This document shows positions 1 through 7,603 of a stretch of DNA of 24,686 nucleotides, in pieces. The DNA is from Granulicatella adiacens. Its GTDB lineage: Bacteria > Bacillota > Bacilli > Lactobacillales > Aerococcaceae. The stretch lies in contig JAGZLX010000023.1 of assembly GCA_018364485.1 (NCBI GenBank), positions 1 through 24,686 of the forward strand, read 5' to 3'. A model generated the notes under the pieces. The model saw nothing but the letters and a program-made list of their open reading frames with translations. It ran no database searches and was not told the DNA's origin. The position numbers were made by a program, and so were the translations under genes. Position 1 is the stretch's first letter; the number at the start of each line of letters is the position of its first letter.

Positions 1-675
1 TTTTGCTATGTTGTGGCGAGAGCTATCTTCAACCAGTCGTTTAACGTCTGGGCATTCAGGTAGAGGATCGCCATTACAAATTTCACTAATGGTATCCGCC
101 GTAATACTGTTGGCCATTAAGATTCCATAAGAATGATTTGAATTATCGAAGATGACAAGAGAAGGAGTGTGCGTTACATTCATCTCTTGTGCGATTTGTA
201 AGTCACGGTCATACGCTGTTTTCACAGCAGGACTGGCTTTATCTTCGTAAAACATTTTTTTATCAATTTCAATATTATCTAAAATTTCATCTAACAATTC
301 TTTACTGTATTTACGATTGTGATGATGAATTTGGTGTTGCAACTCAAATAAGAATTGACGACCAGGACGTTTTCCTTGTAAGAGGGCAGCTTTATACGAA
401 AGAGCTGCATCATATATTTTTGTATAGATTTCGTTTCTTAAATCTAAATCCGTTTCATCGAGCTTTTGGTTTTTCATATATTGATTAACCGTTTGTAAAT
501 TATGAAACGTTACGAATTGGTAATGTACCTTAAACTCAGAATTGCGAACAAATTTTAATAGTTCGTTTTCACAGCGATAACAATATGATCCCAATGGATT
601 CACGAATAAATATAATTCGAAAATCTTTTCGTGTGAAGTGTGTTCTGATAGATTTTTTGTTTTTGAAGTACTCAA
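1..675 (-). CDS. spxH: SpxH/YjbH-type DsbA-family adaptor protein (3' end outside window)
   Basis: Reading the minus strand from a TTG at 673-675 gives 225 codons with no stop before the window edge, so the C-terminus is missing. The TTG sits 9 nt after AGGGG, which supports this start; no ATG lies nearby in frame. An N-terminal beta strand (LYLFVNPLGS) runs into a CYRC motif, a thioredoxin-like CxxC. A mostly helical middle follows (LLQGKRPGRQFLFELQ), then a VTHTPSLVIFD strand with the cis-Pro found in thioredoxin folds. This layout is that of the DsbA-like YjbH/SpxH family, cytosolic adaptors that present the stress regulator Spx to ClpXP for degradation. The neighbours (CYTH, RelQ, NAD kinase, RluD family) are the same as in the B. 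subtilis yjbH cluster, which strengthens the call. A generic DsbA-family oxidoreductase is the alternative. Confidence 0.8.
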   Translation of the reverse strand, partial: MSTSKTKNLSEHTSHEKIFELYLFVNPLGSYCYRCENELLKFVRNSEFKVHYQFVTFHNLQTVNQYMKNQKLDETDLDLRNEIYTKIYDAALSYKAALLQGKRPGRQFLFELQHQIHHHNRKYSKELLDEILDNIEIDKKMFYEDKASPAVKTAYDRDLQIAQEMNVTHTPSLVIFDNSNHSYGILMANSITADTISEICNGDPLPECPDVKRLVEDSSRHNIAK

Positions 676-714
676 AATCCTACACCCCTGTTCCCTAACT
701 AACTTTGTAATATC

Positions 715-742
715 ATTGTAACATATTTTGCTGAAATGTCAG
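715..742 (-). promoter_or_regulatory. Predicted promoter of the SpxH-type gene
   Basis: On the minus strand, CTGACA (737-742) and TACAAT (715-720) are separated by 16 nt, about 40 nt upstream of the TTG start. It is a good sigma-A-like match and lies in the 97-base gap after the CYTH gene, so the SpxH-type gene can be transcribed on its own. Confidence 0.55.
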
Positions 743-772
743 AATAATATGCACAACGCGTGACGTTTGTAC

Positions 773-1351
773 TTATCTCGTGGACAATGCTCGTTTAATT
801 TTACTTTCTGCTTGGCGTCGTTCAATTTTGTATTTCTCTAAAATTCCTAGAAATACGGGTTCGCCGAGCTCGAGACTACGAACTTCCATTTCCATCTCAA
901 AGTCGATTTTGCCGTTATAGTGGCTCTCGTCTAGAACAAGCCATTCATTCTCAGAGAGGGCGCCTTCTAATCGATGCGTTGTAAGTAGCGCCGTTTGATT
1001 CACAGTTTGAAGTGTAATGCCATTATACTCCAATGCCTTCTGAAGCGAAGTTGGCAGCGTGAATTGTTTGTCGTGGTTATACGCATTCAGAATGTCTACC
1101 GGAAGGACTTCAGTATACTCAAGAACCTCTAAGCTACTTTGAGGAATCTTTAGCGTAATTTCACCGGTTTCTTTTCCTTCGACAATGCGAATGCGAAGGG
1201 CCATTTTATGTTGTTGGAGGAGACCTTCGTAGTCGTAGTAACTATTTGTTTGCGTGACGTCCTTTGTAAAGACTGATTGATAGTCGCCCGCAATTGCATC
1301 ATATTGCGCTTTTGTCAGTAAGTTTTTAAACTCTTTTTCGATTTCTGGCAT
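773..1351 (-). CDS. CYTH domain protein (YjbK-like triphosphate tunnel enzyme)
   Basis: This 192-residue protein has the CYTH signature ExExK at residues 5-9 (EKEFK) right after the start. Charged strands expected to line the tunnel follow: ALRIRIVE, EITLKIP, LEVLEYTEVLP, EWLVLDESHYNGKIDFEMEMEV. The C-terminal ERRQAESKIKRAL helix is typical of bacterial YjbK. CYTH proteins hydrolyse or transfer phosphates from triphosphate-containing substrates in a metal-filled beta tunnel; the substrate here cannot be read from sequence. A strong AAAGGAGGAA ribosome site lies before the ATG. The gene is divergent from relQ, and the two share a 132-base promoter region. A thiamine triphosphatase or inorganic triphosphatase role is possible for this fold but not supported directly. 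Confidence 0.88.
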   Translation of the reverse strand: MPEIEKEFKNLLTKAQYDAIAGDYQSVFTKDVTQTNSYYDYEGLLQQHKMALRIRIVEGKETGEITLKIPQSSLEVLEYTEVLPVDILNAYNHDKQFTLPTSLQKALEYNGITLQTVNQTALLTTHRLEGALSENEWLVLDESHYNGKIDFEMEMEVRSLELGEPVFLGILEKYKIERRQAESKIKRALSTR

Positions 1352-1374
1352 ATCCGTTCCTCCTTTAGTGTTCT

Positions 1375-1403
1375 ATTGTAGCTCATTTTATGACAGATTT
1401 GAA
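1375..1403 (-). promoter_or_regulatory. Predicted promoter of the CYTH gene
   Basis: On the minus strand TTCAAA (1398-1403) and TACAAT (1375-1380) are exactly 17 nt apart, about 25 nt upstream of the ATG. The -10 is near consensus. Confidence 0.55.
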
Positions 1404-1418
1404 AAAAATCGCCTTAAT

Positions 1419-1450
1419 TTGTCATGATTCCTGATAAAATATGGTATGAT
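1419..1450 (+). promoter_or_regulatory. Predicted extended -10 promoter of the relQ operon
   Basis: TATGAT at 1445-1450 is preceded by TGG, an extended -10. The best -35 is TTGTCA at 1419-1424, but at 20 nt the spacer is long, so recognition may rest mainly on the extended -10. It lies back-to-back with the CYTH promoter. Confidence 0.45.
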
Positions 1451-1483
1451 AGAGAACGGAAATGAAAAAAAGTAGGTGAAAAT

Positions 1484-2158
1484 ATGGAAACATGGGAAAC
1501 ACCCCTTGTAGAAGACTGGGAAGCCTTTCTAGCTCCGTATTATCAAGCAATAGAGGAATTAAAAATAAAATTAAAGGGAATTAGACGCCAGTATCGTCAG
1601 GAAGGAAAGCATGCACCGATTGAATTTATCACGGGCCGTGTAAAGACTCCAGAGAGTATTCTAGAAAAGATGCAAGTTCGTAATATTCCTAGAGAAGACT
1701 TCCTTGAAGGCGTACAAGATATTGCAGGGCTTCGTATTATGTGTCAGTTCGTCGATGATATTTATGAAGTAGTTCGCCTGATTCGTCAGCGTAATGACTT
1801 TGATATCGTGATTGAACGTGACTATATTCAAAATAAAAAAGCGAGTGGCTATCGTTCATACCATATCGTGTTGGAATATCCCGTGCAACGAATCGAAGGA
1901 GAAACAAAGATTCTTGTGGAAATTCAAATTCGTACACTTGCGATGAATTTCTGGGCAACGATTGAACACTCATTGAACTATAAATATAAAGGGGAATTCC
2001 CTGATACGATTCATGAGCGTTTGGAACGTGCAGCAGAAGCGGCGTTCTTGCTTGATGAAGAGATGTCTCAAATCAGAGAAGAGATTCAAGAAGCGCAATA
2101 TATTTTTGCGATTAATAAAGAAAATCAACGAAAACGAAAGAAACGGAGGGAATCATGA
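1484..2158 (+). CDS. relQ: Small alarmone synthetase (RelQ/YjbM-type GTP pyrophosphokinase)
   Basis: The 224-residue protein contains only the synthetase part of the RelA/SpoT family, with no HD hydrolase, TGS or ACT domain, so it is a SAS1/RelQ-type enzyme. It transfers pyrophosphate from ATP to GTP or GDP to make pppGpp/ppGpp in the cytosol. Visible landmarks are RVKTPESILEKM, the substrate-binding core DIAGLRIMCQFVDDIY, KASGYRSYHIVLEYP, and the catalytic strand-helix EIQIRTLAMNFWATIEH. The length is close to B. subtilis YjbM. Its stop overlaps the NAD kinase start in ATGATG, indicating translational coupling. Pairing of RelQ with NAD kinase and an RluD-family synthase is conserved in Firmicutes. 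Confidence 0.94.
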   Translation: METWETPLVEDWEAFLAPYYQAIEELKIKLKGIRRQYRQEGKHAPIEFITGRVKTPESILEKMQVRNIPREDFLEGVQDIAGLRIMCQFVDDIYEVVRLIRQRNDFDIVIERDYIQNKKASGYRSYHIVLEYPVQRIEGETKILVEIQIRTLAMNFWATIEHSLNYKYKGEFPDTIHERLERAAEAAFLLDEEMSQIREEIQEAQYIFAINKENQRKRKKRRES

Positions 2159-2985
2159 TGAAAGTCGGTTTATTCGGAAATCAAACAGAAAAAACAAAAG
2201 AAGTCATGAATACCTTCGACCGCTTATGTCAAGAAGGCTGTTTTGTACGTGATGATGAGCATCCTGATGTGGTGATTACAGTTGGGGGAGACGGGACGCT
2301 TTTAGGCGCCTTTCACCGTTACCGCAATCAACTAGACAGCATTCGTTTTGTGGCCATCCATACTGGGCACTTAGGGTTCTATACGGATTGGCGTAATTAT
2401 GAAGTGGATCAATTAATCGAGTCATTGAAACAAGACAAGGGAGAGCGTGTGAGCTATCCATTACTCGATGTGAATGTAAAATTTAAGAGCGGAGATGTTG
2501 TTCGTTATGCAGCCTTGAATGAGGCAACATTGCGTAAAGTAAATGGCACGCTTTTATGCGAAGTGTATATTAATGGCGAGTTATTTGAAAACTTCCGTGG
2601 AGATGGGCTTTGTGTGGCGACACCAACTGGGTCAACAGGCCTTAGCAAGTCTCTAGGTGGAGCCGTTGTTCATCCGCGTGCAGAAGTGATGCAGATGACT
2701 GAAATGGCGTCAATCAATAATCGTGTGTATCGTACACTTAGTTCGCCAATGATTTTTGCTAAAGATAATGTCTTAACACTGCGTCCTGAAAGTAAAGAGG
2801 GCATGGTGATGGCGATTGACCATTTAACGTATGATGCCAATGAAATTGAAGAAATTCAATTACAGATTAGTGGGGAGCGCATTTCATTTGCGGCGTACCG
2901 TCATACACCGTTCTGGGATCGTGTGGAAGATGCGTTTATCGGTTCGCGTGAAGTGAACTGTCGTGGAAATGAGGAAGTCCGTTGA
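2155..2985 (+). CDS. nadK: NAD kinase
   Basis: This protein of 275-276 residues phosphorylates NAD to NADP. It has the GGDGT motif with the catalytic Asp (residues 44-48, VGGDGTLL), the LNEATLRK segment around residue 120, and the TPTGSTGLSKSLGG loop typical of NAD/diacylglycerol-kinase folds. Two adjacent ATGs are possible. The one at 2155 is only 4 nt from GGAGGG, while the one at 2158 is 7 nt away and may be preferred, which would remove a single Met. It overlaps relQ upstream, and its own stop overlaps the TTG start of the next gene. Co-translation with an alarmone synthetase puts NADP supply and stringent signalling on one transcript. Confidence 0.95.
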   Translation: MMKVGLFGNQTEKTKEVMNTFDRLCQEGCFVRDDEHPDVVITVGGDGTLLGAFHRYRNQLDSIRFVAIHTGHLGFYTDWRNYEVDQLIESLKQDKGERVSYPLLDVNVKFKSGDVVRYAALNEATLRKVNGTLLCEVYINGELFENFRGDGLCVATPTGSTGLSKSLGGAVVHPRAEVMQMTEMASINNRVYRTLSSPMIFAKDNVLTLRPESKEGMVMAIDHLTYDANEIEEIQLQISGERISFAAYRHTPFWDRVEDAFIGSREVNCRGNEEVR

Positions 2986-3875
2986 TTTTAACGTGGAATT
3001 ACCCATACGAGTATCCGATGATGATGCGGTCCTTCTTGCAAGAAGTCGGGATTTCAAGAACCTTTCTTGCCCATGTAAAAACGCATGGAGACCTTCTTGT
3101 AAATGGTCGTCATGAAATTGTCTTAAAGACGCTTCAGCCTGGCGATGTGCTAACGATGGTCATTCCGCCGTCTGGAGAACATGAGACCGTGATTCCAAGT
3201 GAAGTGCCGATTGATATTTTGTATGAGGATGATTATTTACTCATTATCAATAAGCCTGTAGGGACGGCTTCGATTCCGTCGAAGTTGCATCCGGACCATT
3301 CCATGGCAAATCGCGTCAAAGGGTATTATAAGCGTCGTGGCTATGCAGACCAAATTACCCATGTGGTAACGCGACTTGACCGTGATACAACTGGAGTGAT
3401 GATGTTTGCCAAACACCGCGTTGTACATGCATGGATGGACCAAGCCTTACGAGAGAAGACCATTCAGAAGAAGTATTTAGCGATTGTGCATGATACAGCC
3501 GCGCTAGAAGAGCATGGCATGATTGATGCACCGATTGGTCGACATGAAGGGTCGATTATTAATCGTTGTGTATCAGAAGATGGGAAACCATCGCTAACCG
3601 AATATTGGAAGAAAGAAACGCTTGTTGGAGCGGACCTTATCGAGATTTTATTACATACTGGGCGCACGCACCAGATTCGTGTCCATTTCTCATGGCTAGG
3701 GGCACCACTTGTGGGAGATGATTTATATGGTGGGGTAAAAGACGAGATCTTAGACCGTCAAGCCTTGCATTGTCACTCACTCACGTTTATTCATCCAATG
3801 ACGAAAAAAGAAATTACCGTTGTGGCGCCACTCCCTGAAGATATGGATGAGTGGATTAAAGCCCACAAGCAATAA
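2982..3875 (+). CDS. RluA/RluD-family rRNA pseudouridine synthase (YjbO-like)
   Basis: This 297-residue enzyme isomerises uridine to pseudouridine in structured RNA, probably 23S rRNA; the exact target is not readable. The catalytic motif is RLDRDTTG at about residues 131-138 with Asp133. The ILLHTGRTHQIRVHFSWLG and PLVGDDLYGG segments are classical RluD-family motifs. The N-terminal part (FLQEVGISRTFLAHVKTHGDLLVNG) resembles an S4-like RNA-binding region. The start is TTG at 2982, in a TTGA overlap with the nadK stop; GAGGA six nt upstream supports it and there is no better ATG. It matches the YjbO position in the B. subtilis cluster. Confidence 0.92.
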   Translation: MILTWNYPYEYPMMMRSFLQEVGISRTFLAHVKTHGDLLVNGRHEIVLKTLQPGDVLTMVIPPSGEHETVIPSEVPIDILYEDDYLLIINKPVGTASIPSKLHPDHSMANRVKGYYKRRGYADQITHVVTRLDRDTTGVMMFAKHRVVHAWMDQALREKTIQKKYLAIVHDTAALEEHGMIDAPIGRHEGSIINRCVSEDGKPSLTEYWKKETLVGADLIEILLHTGRTHQIRVHFSWLGAPLVGDDLYGGVKDEILDRQALHCHSLTFIHPMTKKEITVVAPLPEDMDEWIKAHKQ

Positions 3876-3892
3876 AGAGAGGAGAATCACCA

Positions 3893-5260
3893 TTGAGCGA
3901 AATCGTATATGAATTTGAAGATATTTTAGAACAAATTCAGCACACCTTGGCAACGGAAGATAAACAACAATTCCGTGAGATTTTCTTTGAGAATCATACG
4001 TACGACCAAGCGCAAATTTATTTAAGTTTAACGCTGGAAGAACGTAAATTAGCCTACCAATTTCTGACTCCTGAAGAAATGGCAATGGTGTTCGAACTAT
4101 TAGAAGAAGATGTAGAAGACGTTGAAAAATATTTAAGTGAAATGGACGAAGCTTATGTCTCACGAATGATTGCGGAAATGTATTCCGATAACGCGGTAGA
4201 CGTGTTGAAACAAGTAGGAGAAGAAAATGTCCGCACTTATTTACGCTTGATGCCGCATAAAACGGCAAGTGAACTCCGTCAATTATTAAACTATGAAGAT
4301 GAAACAGCAGGGGCGATGATGACGACTGAATTTATCGCCGTGCGTGAATCAGATACCTTAAAAACAGCGATGGCAACGGTAAAACGTTTCGCCGAAGACG
4401 CTGAAACGATTTACTATGTATATGTGACTGACGATGAAAATCATTTAACAGGGATTCTCACGTTAAAAGACTTAATCGTGAAACCAGACGAAAAGCTCGT
4501 CAAAGATATCATGATTGACCGTGTCGTAACAGTGCACGTGAATGATGCGCAAGAAGAAGTAGCCCAAACGATTAAAGACTATGACTTCCTTGCTATTCCA
4601 GTAGTCGATGATACGAATACATTAGTTGGGATTATCACCGTCGATGATGCCTTAGATGTTATCGAAGAAGAAGCGACCAGCGACTATTCAGGTCTTGCTG
4701 GGGTAAACGTTGATGAAGCGCACCAAGGCGTGTGGGCAGGGATTGTCAACCGTTTGCCAGGAATTATGACACTTCTCATTATGGGAACTGTGACGGCGTT
4801 CCTTTTCAGACAATATGAGCCGTTAATTCAACAGGCAAGTATTTTTGCAATCTTTATTACATTAATTACTGGTACTGCCGGGAATACGGGGACACAATCA
4901 CTTGCGGTTGCGATTCGTAAGATTGGTCTTCATGAGGAAGAACAATCTTTCTGGAAAGTACTCGTGCAAGAGGGGACAACCGGTCTAGGAATTGGATTGA
5001 TTTCTGGGGTCGTTGTGTTTGGAATTGTGAGTTTATGGCTCGGGAATATTGTGCTTGGTGGGATTATCGGATTTGCGATGTTCGCGTCGATTTTCGTAGC
5101 GGCATTAACAGGGACATGTATTCCATTTGCGTTGGATAAATTCAACTTTGATCCATCCATTGCCAGTGGACCATTTATTACAACCGTGAATGACTTAACA
5201 TCAGTTTTGGTTTACTTCACGATTGTGAGTCAATTTATTTCAGTCTATTTAGCAAAATAA
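3893..5260 (+). CDS. mgtE: Magnesium transporter MgtE
   Basis: The 455-residue protein shows the full MgtE plan: an acidic helical N-domain (about 1-130), two CBS domains (about 134-252, with MTTEFIAVRESDTLKTAM and IMIDRVVTVHVNDAQEEV), a connecting helix, and a C-terminal part of about five membrane helices from residue 285 on. The pore-associated GTAGNTGTQSLAVAIRKIG segment is present. MgtE is a Mg2+ channel/transporter gated by Mg2+ binding to the cytosolic domains. The start is TTG at 3893 behind GAGAGGAG, 8 nt away. It follows the pseudouridine synthase gene by 17 bases and is the last gene of the operon. No M-box riboswitch is visible upstream. Confidence 0.95.
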   Translation: MSEIVYEFEDILEQIQHTLATEDKQQFREIFFENHTYDQAQIYLSLTLEERKLAYQFLTPEEMAMVFELLEEDVEDVEKYLSEMDEAYVSRMIAEMYSDNAVDVLKQVGEENVRTYLRLMPHKTASELRQLLNYEDETAGAMMTTEFIAVRESDTLKTAMATVKRFAEDAETIYYVYVTDDENHLTGILTLKDLIVKPDEKLVKDIMIDRVVTVHVNDAQEEVAQTIKDYDFLAIPVVDDTNTLVGIITVDDALDVIEEEATSDYSGLAGVNVDEAHQGVWAGIVNRLPGIMTLLIMGTVTAFLFRQYEPLIQQASIFAIFITLITGTAGNTGTQSLAVAIRKIGLHEEEQSFWKVLVQEGTTGLGIGLISGVVVFGIVSLWLGNIVLGGIIGFAMFASIFVAALTGTCIPFALDKFNFDPSIASGPFITTVNDLTSVLVYFTIVSQFISVYLAK

Positions 5261-5310
5261 AAAACGATAAGGTGTATAGACATTTTTGTCTATATCCTTA
5301 TCGTTTTTTT
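5261..5310. terminator. Bidirectional terminator between mgtE and the HAD gene
   Basis: A long stem pairs 5261-5282 with 5287-5306 around a TTTT loop, with one small TG/A asymmetry. It is flanked by A-rich sequence on the left and seven T on the right, so it can stop transcription from both convergent genes. Confidence 0.9.
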
Positions 5311-5311
5311 C

Positions 5312-6130
5312 TTAAGCGCCTTTTAGATTAAAGTATTCTTTCAAATATTTCGCTAATCCATTTTCGTCGTTAGTGAATGGAGTAATCGCATTTGCGATAT
5401 TTTTCAATTCATCAATTCCATTTTTCATCGCAACGCCATGTCCAGCGTATTCAATCATTTCCATATCGTTATCTTCGTCACCAAAGGCAAGAATGTTTTC
5501 TTGTTTAATACCGTAGTAACGAGATAAATGCTCAAGAGCTTTAGCCTTATGAATGCCAGGTGAAATCACTTCTAGACATGGGAAGCTACCGCCCCAAGTA
5601 CGGATTTCAATGTCGTTATCATAGCGGTCTAAGATTTTTGATTTAATCTCTGGCTGTTTATCAACATCCGAGAAGAGAGCAACAGCAGTCGGTTGTTCTT
5701 GCAGTTTTGTATCTTTCCCAATCACGATTGGTTTTTGGTCTTTTGGATAATATGGACACTCCGGAAGTTCCTCCATATCAGAATACACAAGCTCTGTTCC
5801 TTCGACCATTAAGTAATCGACAGGCAGCGTTTTGTTAAAGGCTACTAAGTCGAGTACGAATTCTGAATCGAGAGTAATGTGGTATTTTCCATCCCATTCA
5901 GGCATTCCTGGAATATGGCAGAGGGCACCGTTAAAGTTTGCGATTGGGCCACCAAGGTTTAGTTGATCGTAATATTGTTTTGAATTACGGTAAGGACGAC
6001 CAGTGACAATGGCCACTTCATGACCTAAGTTTTTCACGGCATGAAGGGTGTCGATTGTTTCTTGTGTCAGTTCTGAGTTGTTGTTTAATGTAGTTCCATC
6101 AAGGTCGATGGCAATGAGTTTCTTTTCCAT
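5312..6130 (-). CDS. Cof-type HAD-IIB family sugar/nucleotide phosphatase
   Basis: The 272-residue protein has all four HAD motifs: DLDGTTL near the N-terminus (Asp9 and Asp11), VTGRP, a Lys in the HKAKAL helix, and FGDEDNDMEMIEYAG. The C2-type cap between motifs II and III makes it HAD-IIB (Cof/YidA-like), enzymes that dephosphorylate sugar phosphates, flavin or pyridoxal phosphates; the substrate is not predictable. The chosen start is the ATG at 6128-6130, five nt after AAAGGAG. A TTG five codons upstream (6145) is in frame but would place the ribosome site inside the gene. It stands alone, convergent with mgtE. Confidence 0.92.
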   Translation of the reverse strand: MEKKLIAIDLDGTTLNNNSELTQETIDTLHAVKNLGHEVAIVTGRPYRNSKQYYDQLNLGGPIANFNGALCHIPGMPEWDGKYHITLDSEFVLDLVAFNKTLPVDYLMVEGTELVYSDMEELPECPYYPKDQKPIVIGKDTKLQEQPTAVALFSDVDKQPEIKSKILDRYDNDIEIRTWGGSFPCLEVISPGIHKAKALEHLSRYYGIKQENILAFGDEDNDMEMIEYAGHGVAMKNGIDELKNIANAITPFTNDENGLAKYLKEYFNLKGA

Positions 6131-6168
6131 TCTTTCTCCTTTCAAAGTGGTTTTCTAAAAGCAGAAAC

Positions 6169-6197
6169 TTGTTTTCAAAGTTTCCATCAAGTACAAT
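6169..6197 (+). promoter_or_regulatory. Candidate promoter for the hydrolase-DUF59 pair
   Basis: TTGTTT (6169-6174) and TACAAT (6192-6197) are 17 nt apart, about 50 nt upstream of the ATG at 6246. A second -10-like TATAAG at 6203-6208 lacks a good -35. Confidence 0.45.
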
Positions 6198-6245
6198 ATC
6201 TGTATAAGTTTACCATATTTTAGATGAAATAAGAAAGAGGAAGTT

Positions 6246-7007
6246 ATGATTCAAATTGATTATCGTGAAGTAAATGGAATCCCATACGCTGAAGTCGTAG
6301 ATGCATCGTTGAAAGACCAAGTGCTTCCCATCGTTGTGTTTTATCATGGTTGGACGGGTAGTAAAGACCGTGTCGTAACGATTGGAGTAGAGCTAGCAAA
6401 ACGCGGTATGCGTGCTGTTTTACCAGACCAATACTTACACGGAGACCGTGGTGTGCGCTTGATTGGTGGCGAAATCTGGGAAATTGTAGCCAATAACATT
6501 AAAGAACTTCCTATTTTAAAAGAAGAATTCAGAAGTCGTGGGCTATTAAATGAAACGAAATTTGGCGTATCTGGTTTGAGCATGGGTGGTATTTCAACAT
6601 ATGCCTTATTCAATCAATATCCAGATATTACAGCAGCGGCAAGTTTAATGGGAAATGCGGATCCTGCTCGTTTTGCTAAATGGACAATTTCATCGGTTTG
6701 GATGACAGGAGCTACACAGGAGCAATGTGACGCGCTAGAAGCTGAGATTGAAAAGAATAAAGCCTTCTTAGATGCGATGGCGCTTGCGAAACATCCGGAA
6801 CGTATTAATAATCGTCCATTATTCTTATGGCATGGAACAGCGGATGATAAAGTGCCGTATGAATTAAATAAAGAATTTTATGAAACCATTAAAGACGAAC
6901 CATATGCGAAAAATGTAGAGTGGCATGAAACACCAGGTCAAGGGCATATTGTGCCACATCAAGTGTTTGAAGATGTTGCTGACTTTTTCCAAAGAGTATT
7001 TCAATAG
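6246..7007 (+). CDS. Alpha/beta hydrolase (YitV-like esterase)
   Basis: This 253-residue cytosolic hydrolase has an oxyanion-hole HGWTGSKD motif at 34-41, the nucleophile elbow GLSMGG with Ser112, an acidic residue in HGTADDKVPYE (Asp200 or 201) and His234 in GQGHIV, giving a complete Ser-Asp-His triad. The fold and length match the YitV/dienelactone-hydrolase-like family of Firmicutes; the natural substrate is unknown. The next gene starts 11 bases later and encodes a DUF59 protein, the same pairing as B. subtilis yitV-yitW, so they are probably co-transcribed. AAGAGGAAGTT before the ATG serves as ribosome site. Confidence 0.88.
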   Translation: MIQIDYREVNGIPYAEVVDASLKDQVLPIVVFYHGWTGSKDRVVTIGVELAKRGMRAVLPDQYLHGDRGVRLIGGEIWEIVANNIKELPILKEEFRSRGLLNETKFGVSGLSMGGISTYALFNQYPDITAAASLMGNADPARFAKWTISSVWMTGATQEQCDALEAEIEKNKAFLDAMALAKHPERINNRPLFLWHGTADDKVPYELNKEFYETIKDEPYAKNVEWHETPGQGHIVPHQVFEDVADFFQRVFQ

Positions 7008-7018
7008 GAGAGTAGAAG

Positions 7019-7348
7019 ATGACAGAAGAAAATAAAAATGCTGCAGAAGTAATGCAAGAGAAGATTCTAGAAGCCTTAGAAACAGTGATTGACCCGGAGC
7101 TTGGAATTGATATTGTAAATCTTGGACTGATTTACCGAGTGGACTTGAATGAAGAAGGGCATTGCCAAGTGGATATGACACTGACAACAATGGGTTGCCC
7201 GCTAGCGGATATTATTACAGATGAGATTCATCGTGCGTTAGCAGAGATTGAAGAAGTGAAAACAATTGATGTGAAATTGGTTTGGTATCCAGCGTGGAGC
7301 CCAGATAGAATGTCACGCTATGCACGAATTGCGTTAGGTATTCGATAA
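7019..7348 (+). CDS. DUF59/MIP18 family protein (YitW/SufT-like Fe-S assembly factor)
   Basis: The 109-residue protein carries the DUF59 hallmarks: DPELGIDIVNLGLIY (residues 25-39), then MTLTTMGCP with the conserved Cys60, and a C-terminal VWYPAWSPDRMS segment. The family (SufT, PaaD-like, MIP18) assists iron-sulfur cluster maturation, and the Cys is its conserved reactive residue. The N-terminal ten residues are charged and probably disordered. It shares a transcript with the preceding hydrolase and ends at a hairpin. Confidence 0.9.
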   Translation: MTEENKNAAEVMQEKILEALETVIDPELGIDIVNLGLIYRVDLNEEGHCQVDMTLTTMGCPLADIITDEIHRALAEIEEVKTIDVKLVWYPAWSPDRMSRYARIALGIR

Positions 7349-7353
7349 GGAAA

Positions 7354-7375
7354 AATCCCCACAGATGTGGGGATT
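7354..7375 (+). terminator. Terminator-like hairpin after the DUF59 gene
   Basis: AATCCCCACA (7354-7363) pairs with TGTGGGGATT (7366-7375), six bases after the stop. The stem is GC-rich, but the following tract (ATTTGG) is weak in T, so termination may be partial. Confidence 0.65.
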
Positions 7376-7420
7376 ATTTGGTGCGATAAAATAAATTCTG
7401 TCAGATAAATACGTATAGTG

Positions 7421-7442
7421 AAATTATCATATATGATAATTT
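7421..7442. promoter_or_regulatory. 22-bp perfect palindrome, possible operator
   Basis: The segment is a perfect AT-rich dyad of 11 bp per arm (AAATTATCATA and its complement) with no loop. It sits alone between two convergent genes where no operator is expected. It also contains TATGAT and GATAAT -10-like words on both strands, but without a convincing -35 at 16-18 nt. Confidence 0.35.
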
Positions 7443-7460
7443 TCATGGTGCATTCAAGGG

Positions 7461-7555
7461 GATGTGCAGTGGTTTAAGACGAGCTCACATCGCGCAGTGG
7501 TTTATTGACTTTCTTTTCATCGCTCGCGATTCAAGAAAGTCTAATAAACTTTGCG
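7461..7555 (+). other. Structured intergenic element with a tandem 11-bp repeat, possible small RNA
   Basis: GCAGTGGTTTA occurs at 7466-7476 and again at 7494-7504, 28 bases apart. The first copy lies in a weak hairpin (GATGTG 7461-7466 with CACATC 7486-7491). The second copy starts the left arm of a strong hairpin: GTTTATTGACTTTCTT (7500-7515) pairs with AAGAAAGTCTAATAAAC (7533-7549) with one extra base, and an inner ATCGC/GCGAT stem caps the loop. A bidirectional terminator begins about 20 nt later. If transcribed rightwards this would give a small RNA ending near 7605. I could not find a good promoter, and I do not recognise the element as a known RNA family. Confidence 0.3.
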
Positions 7556-7574
7556 GACGAAAGACTACGAAGCA

Positions 7575-7603
7575 GAAAAACCTCACACTGTGAGGTTTTT
7601 CTT
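7575..7603. terminator. Bidirectional terminator downstream of the 101-residue gene
   Basis: AGAAAAACCTCAC (7575-7587) pairs perfectly with GTGAGGTTTTTCT (7591-7603) around ACT. A-runs and T-runs on both sides allow function on either strand. On the minus strand it follows the stop of the 7621-7926 gene by 17 bases. Confidence 0.85.

Noticed and set aside
189..488. Plus-strand frame of 99 codons inside the SpxH-type gene
   Set aside because: It lies fully antisense to a recognisable protein and has no ribosome site.
3877..3892. Mg2+-sensing M-box riboswitch before mgtE
   Set aside because: Only 17 bases separate mgtE from the preceding gene, far too few for an M-box.
7462..7593. A 43-codon open frame beginning MCSGLRRAHIAQW on the plus strand
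   Set aside because: Its stop lies inside the terminator stem, the GGGG stretch touches the ATG with no spacing, and the frame simply reads through the repeated words and hairpin arms. I treat it as a chance frame in a structured region.
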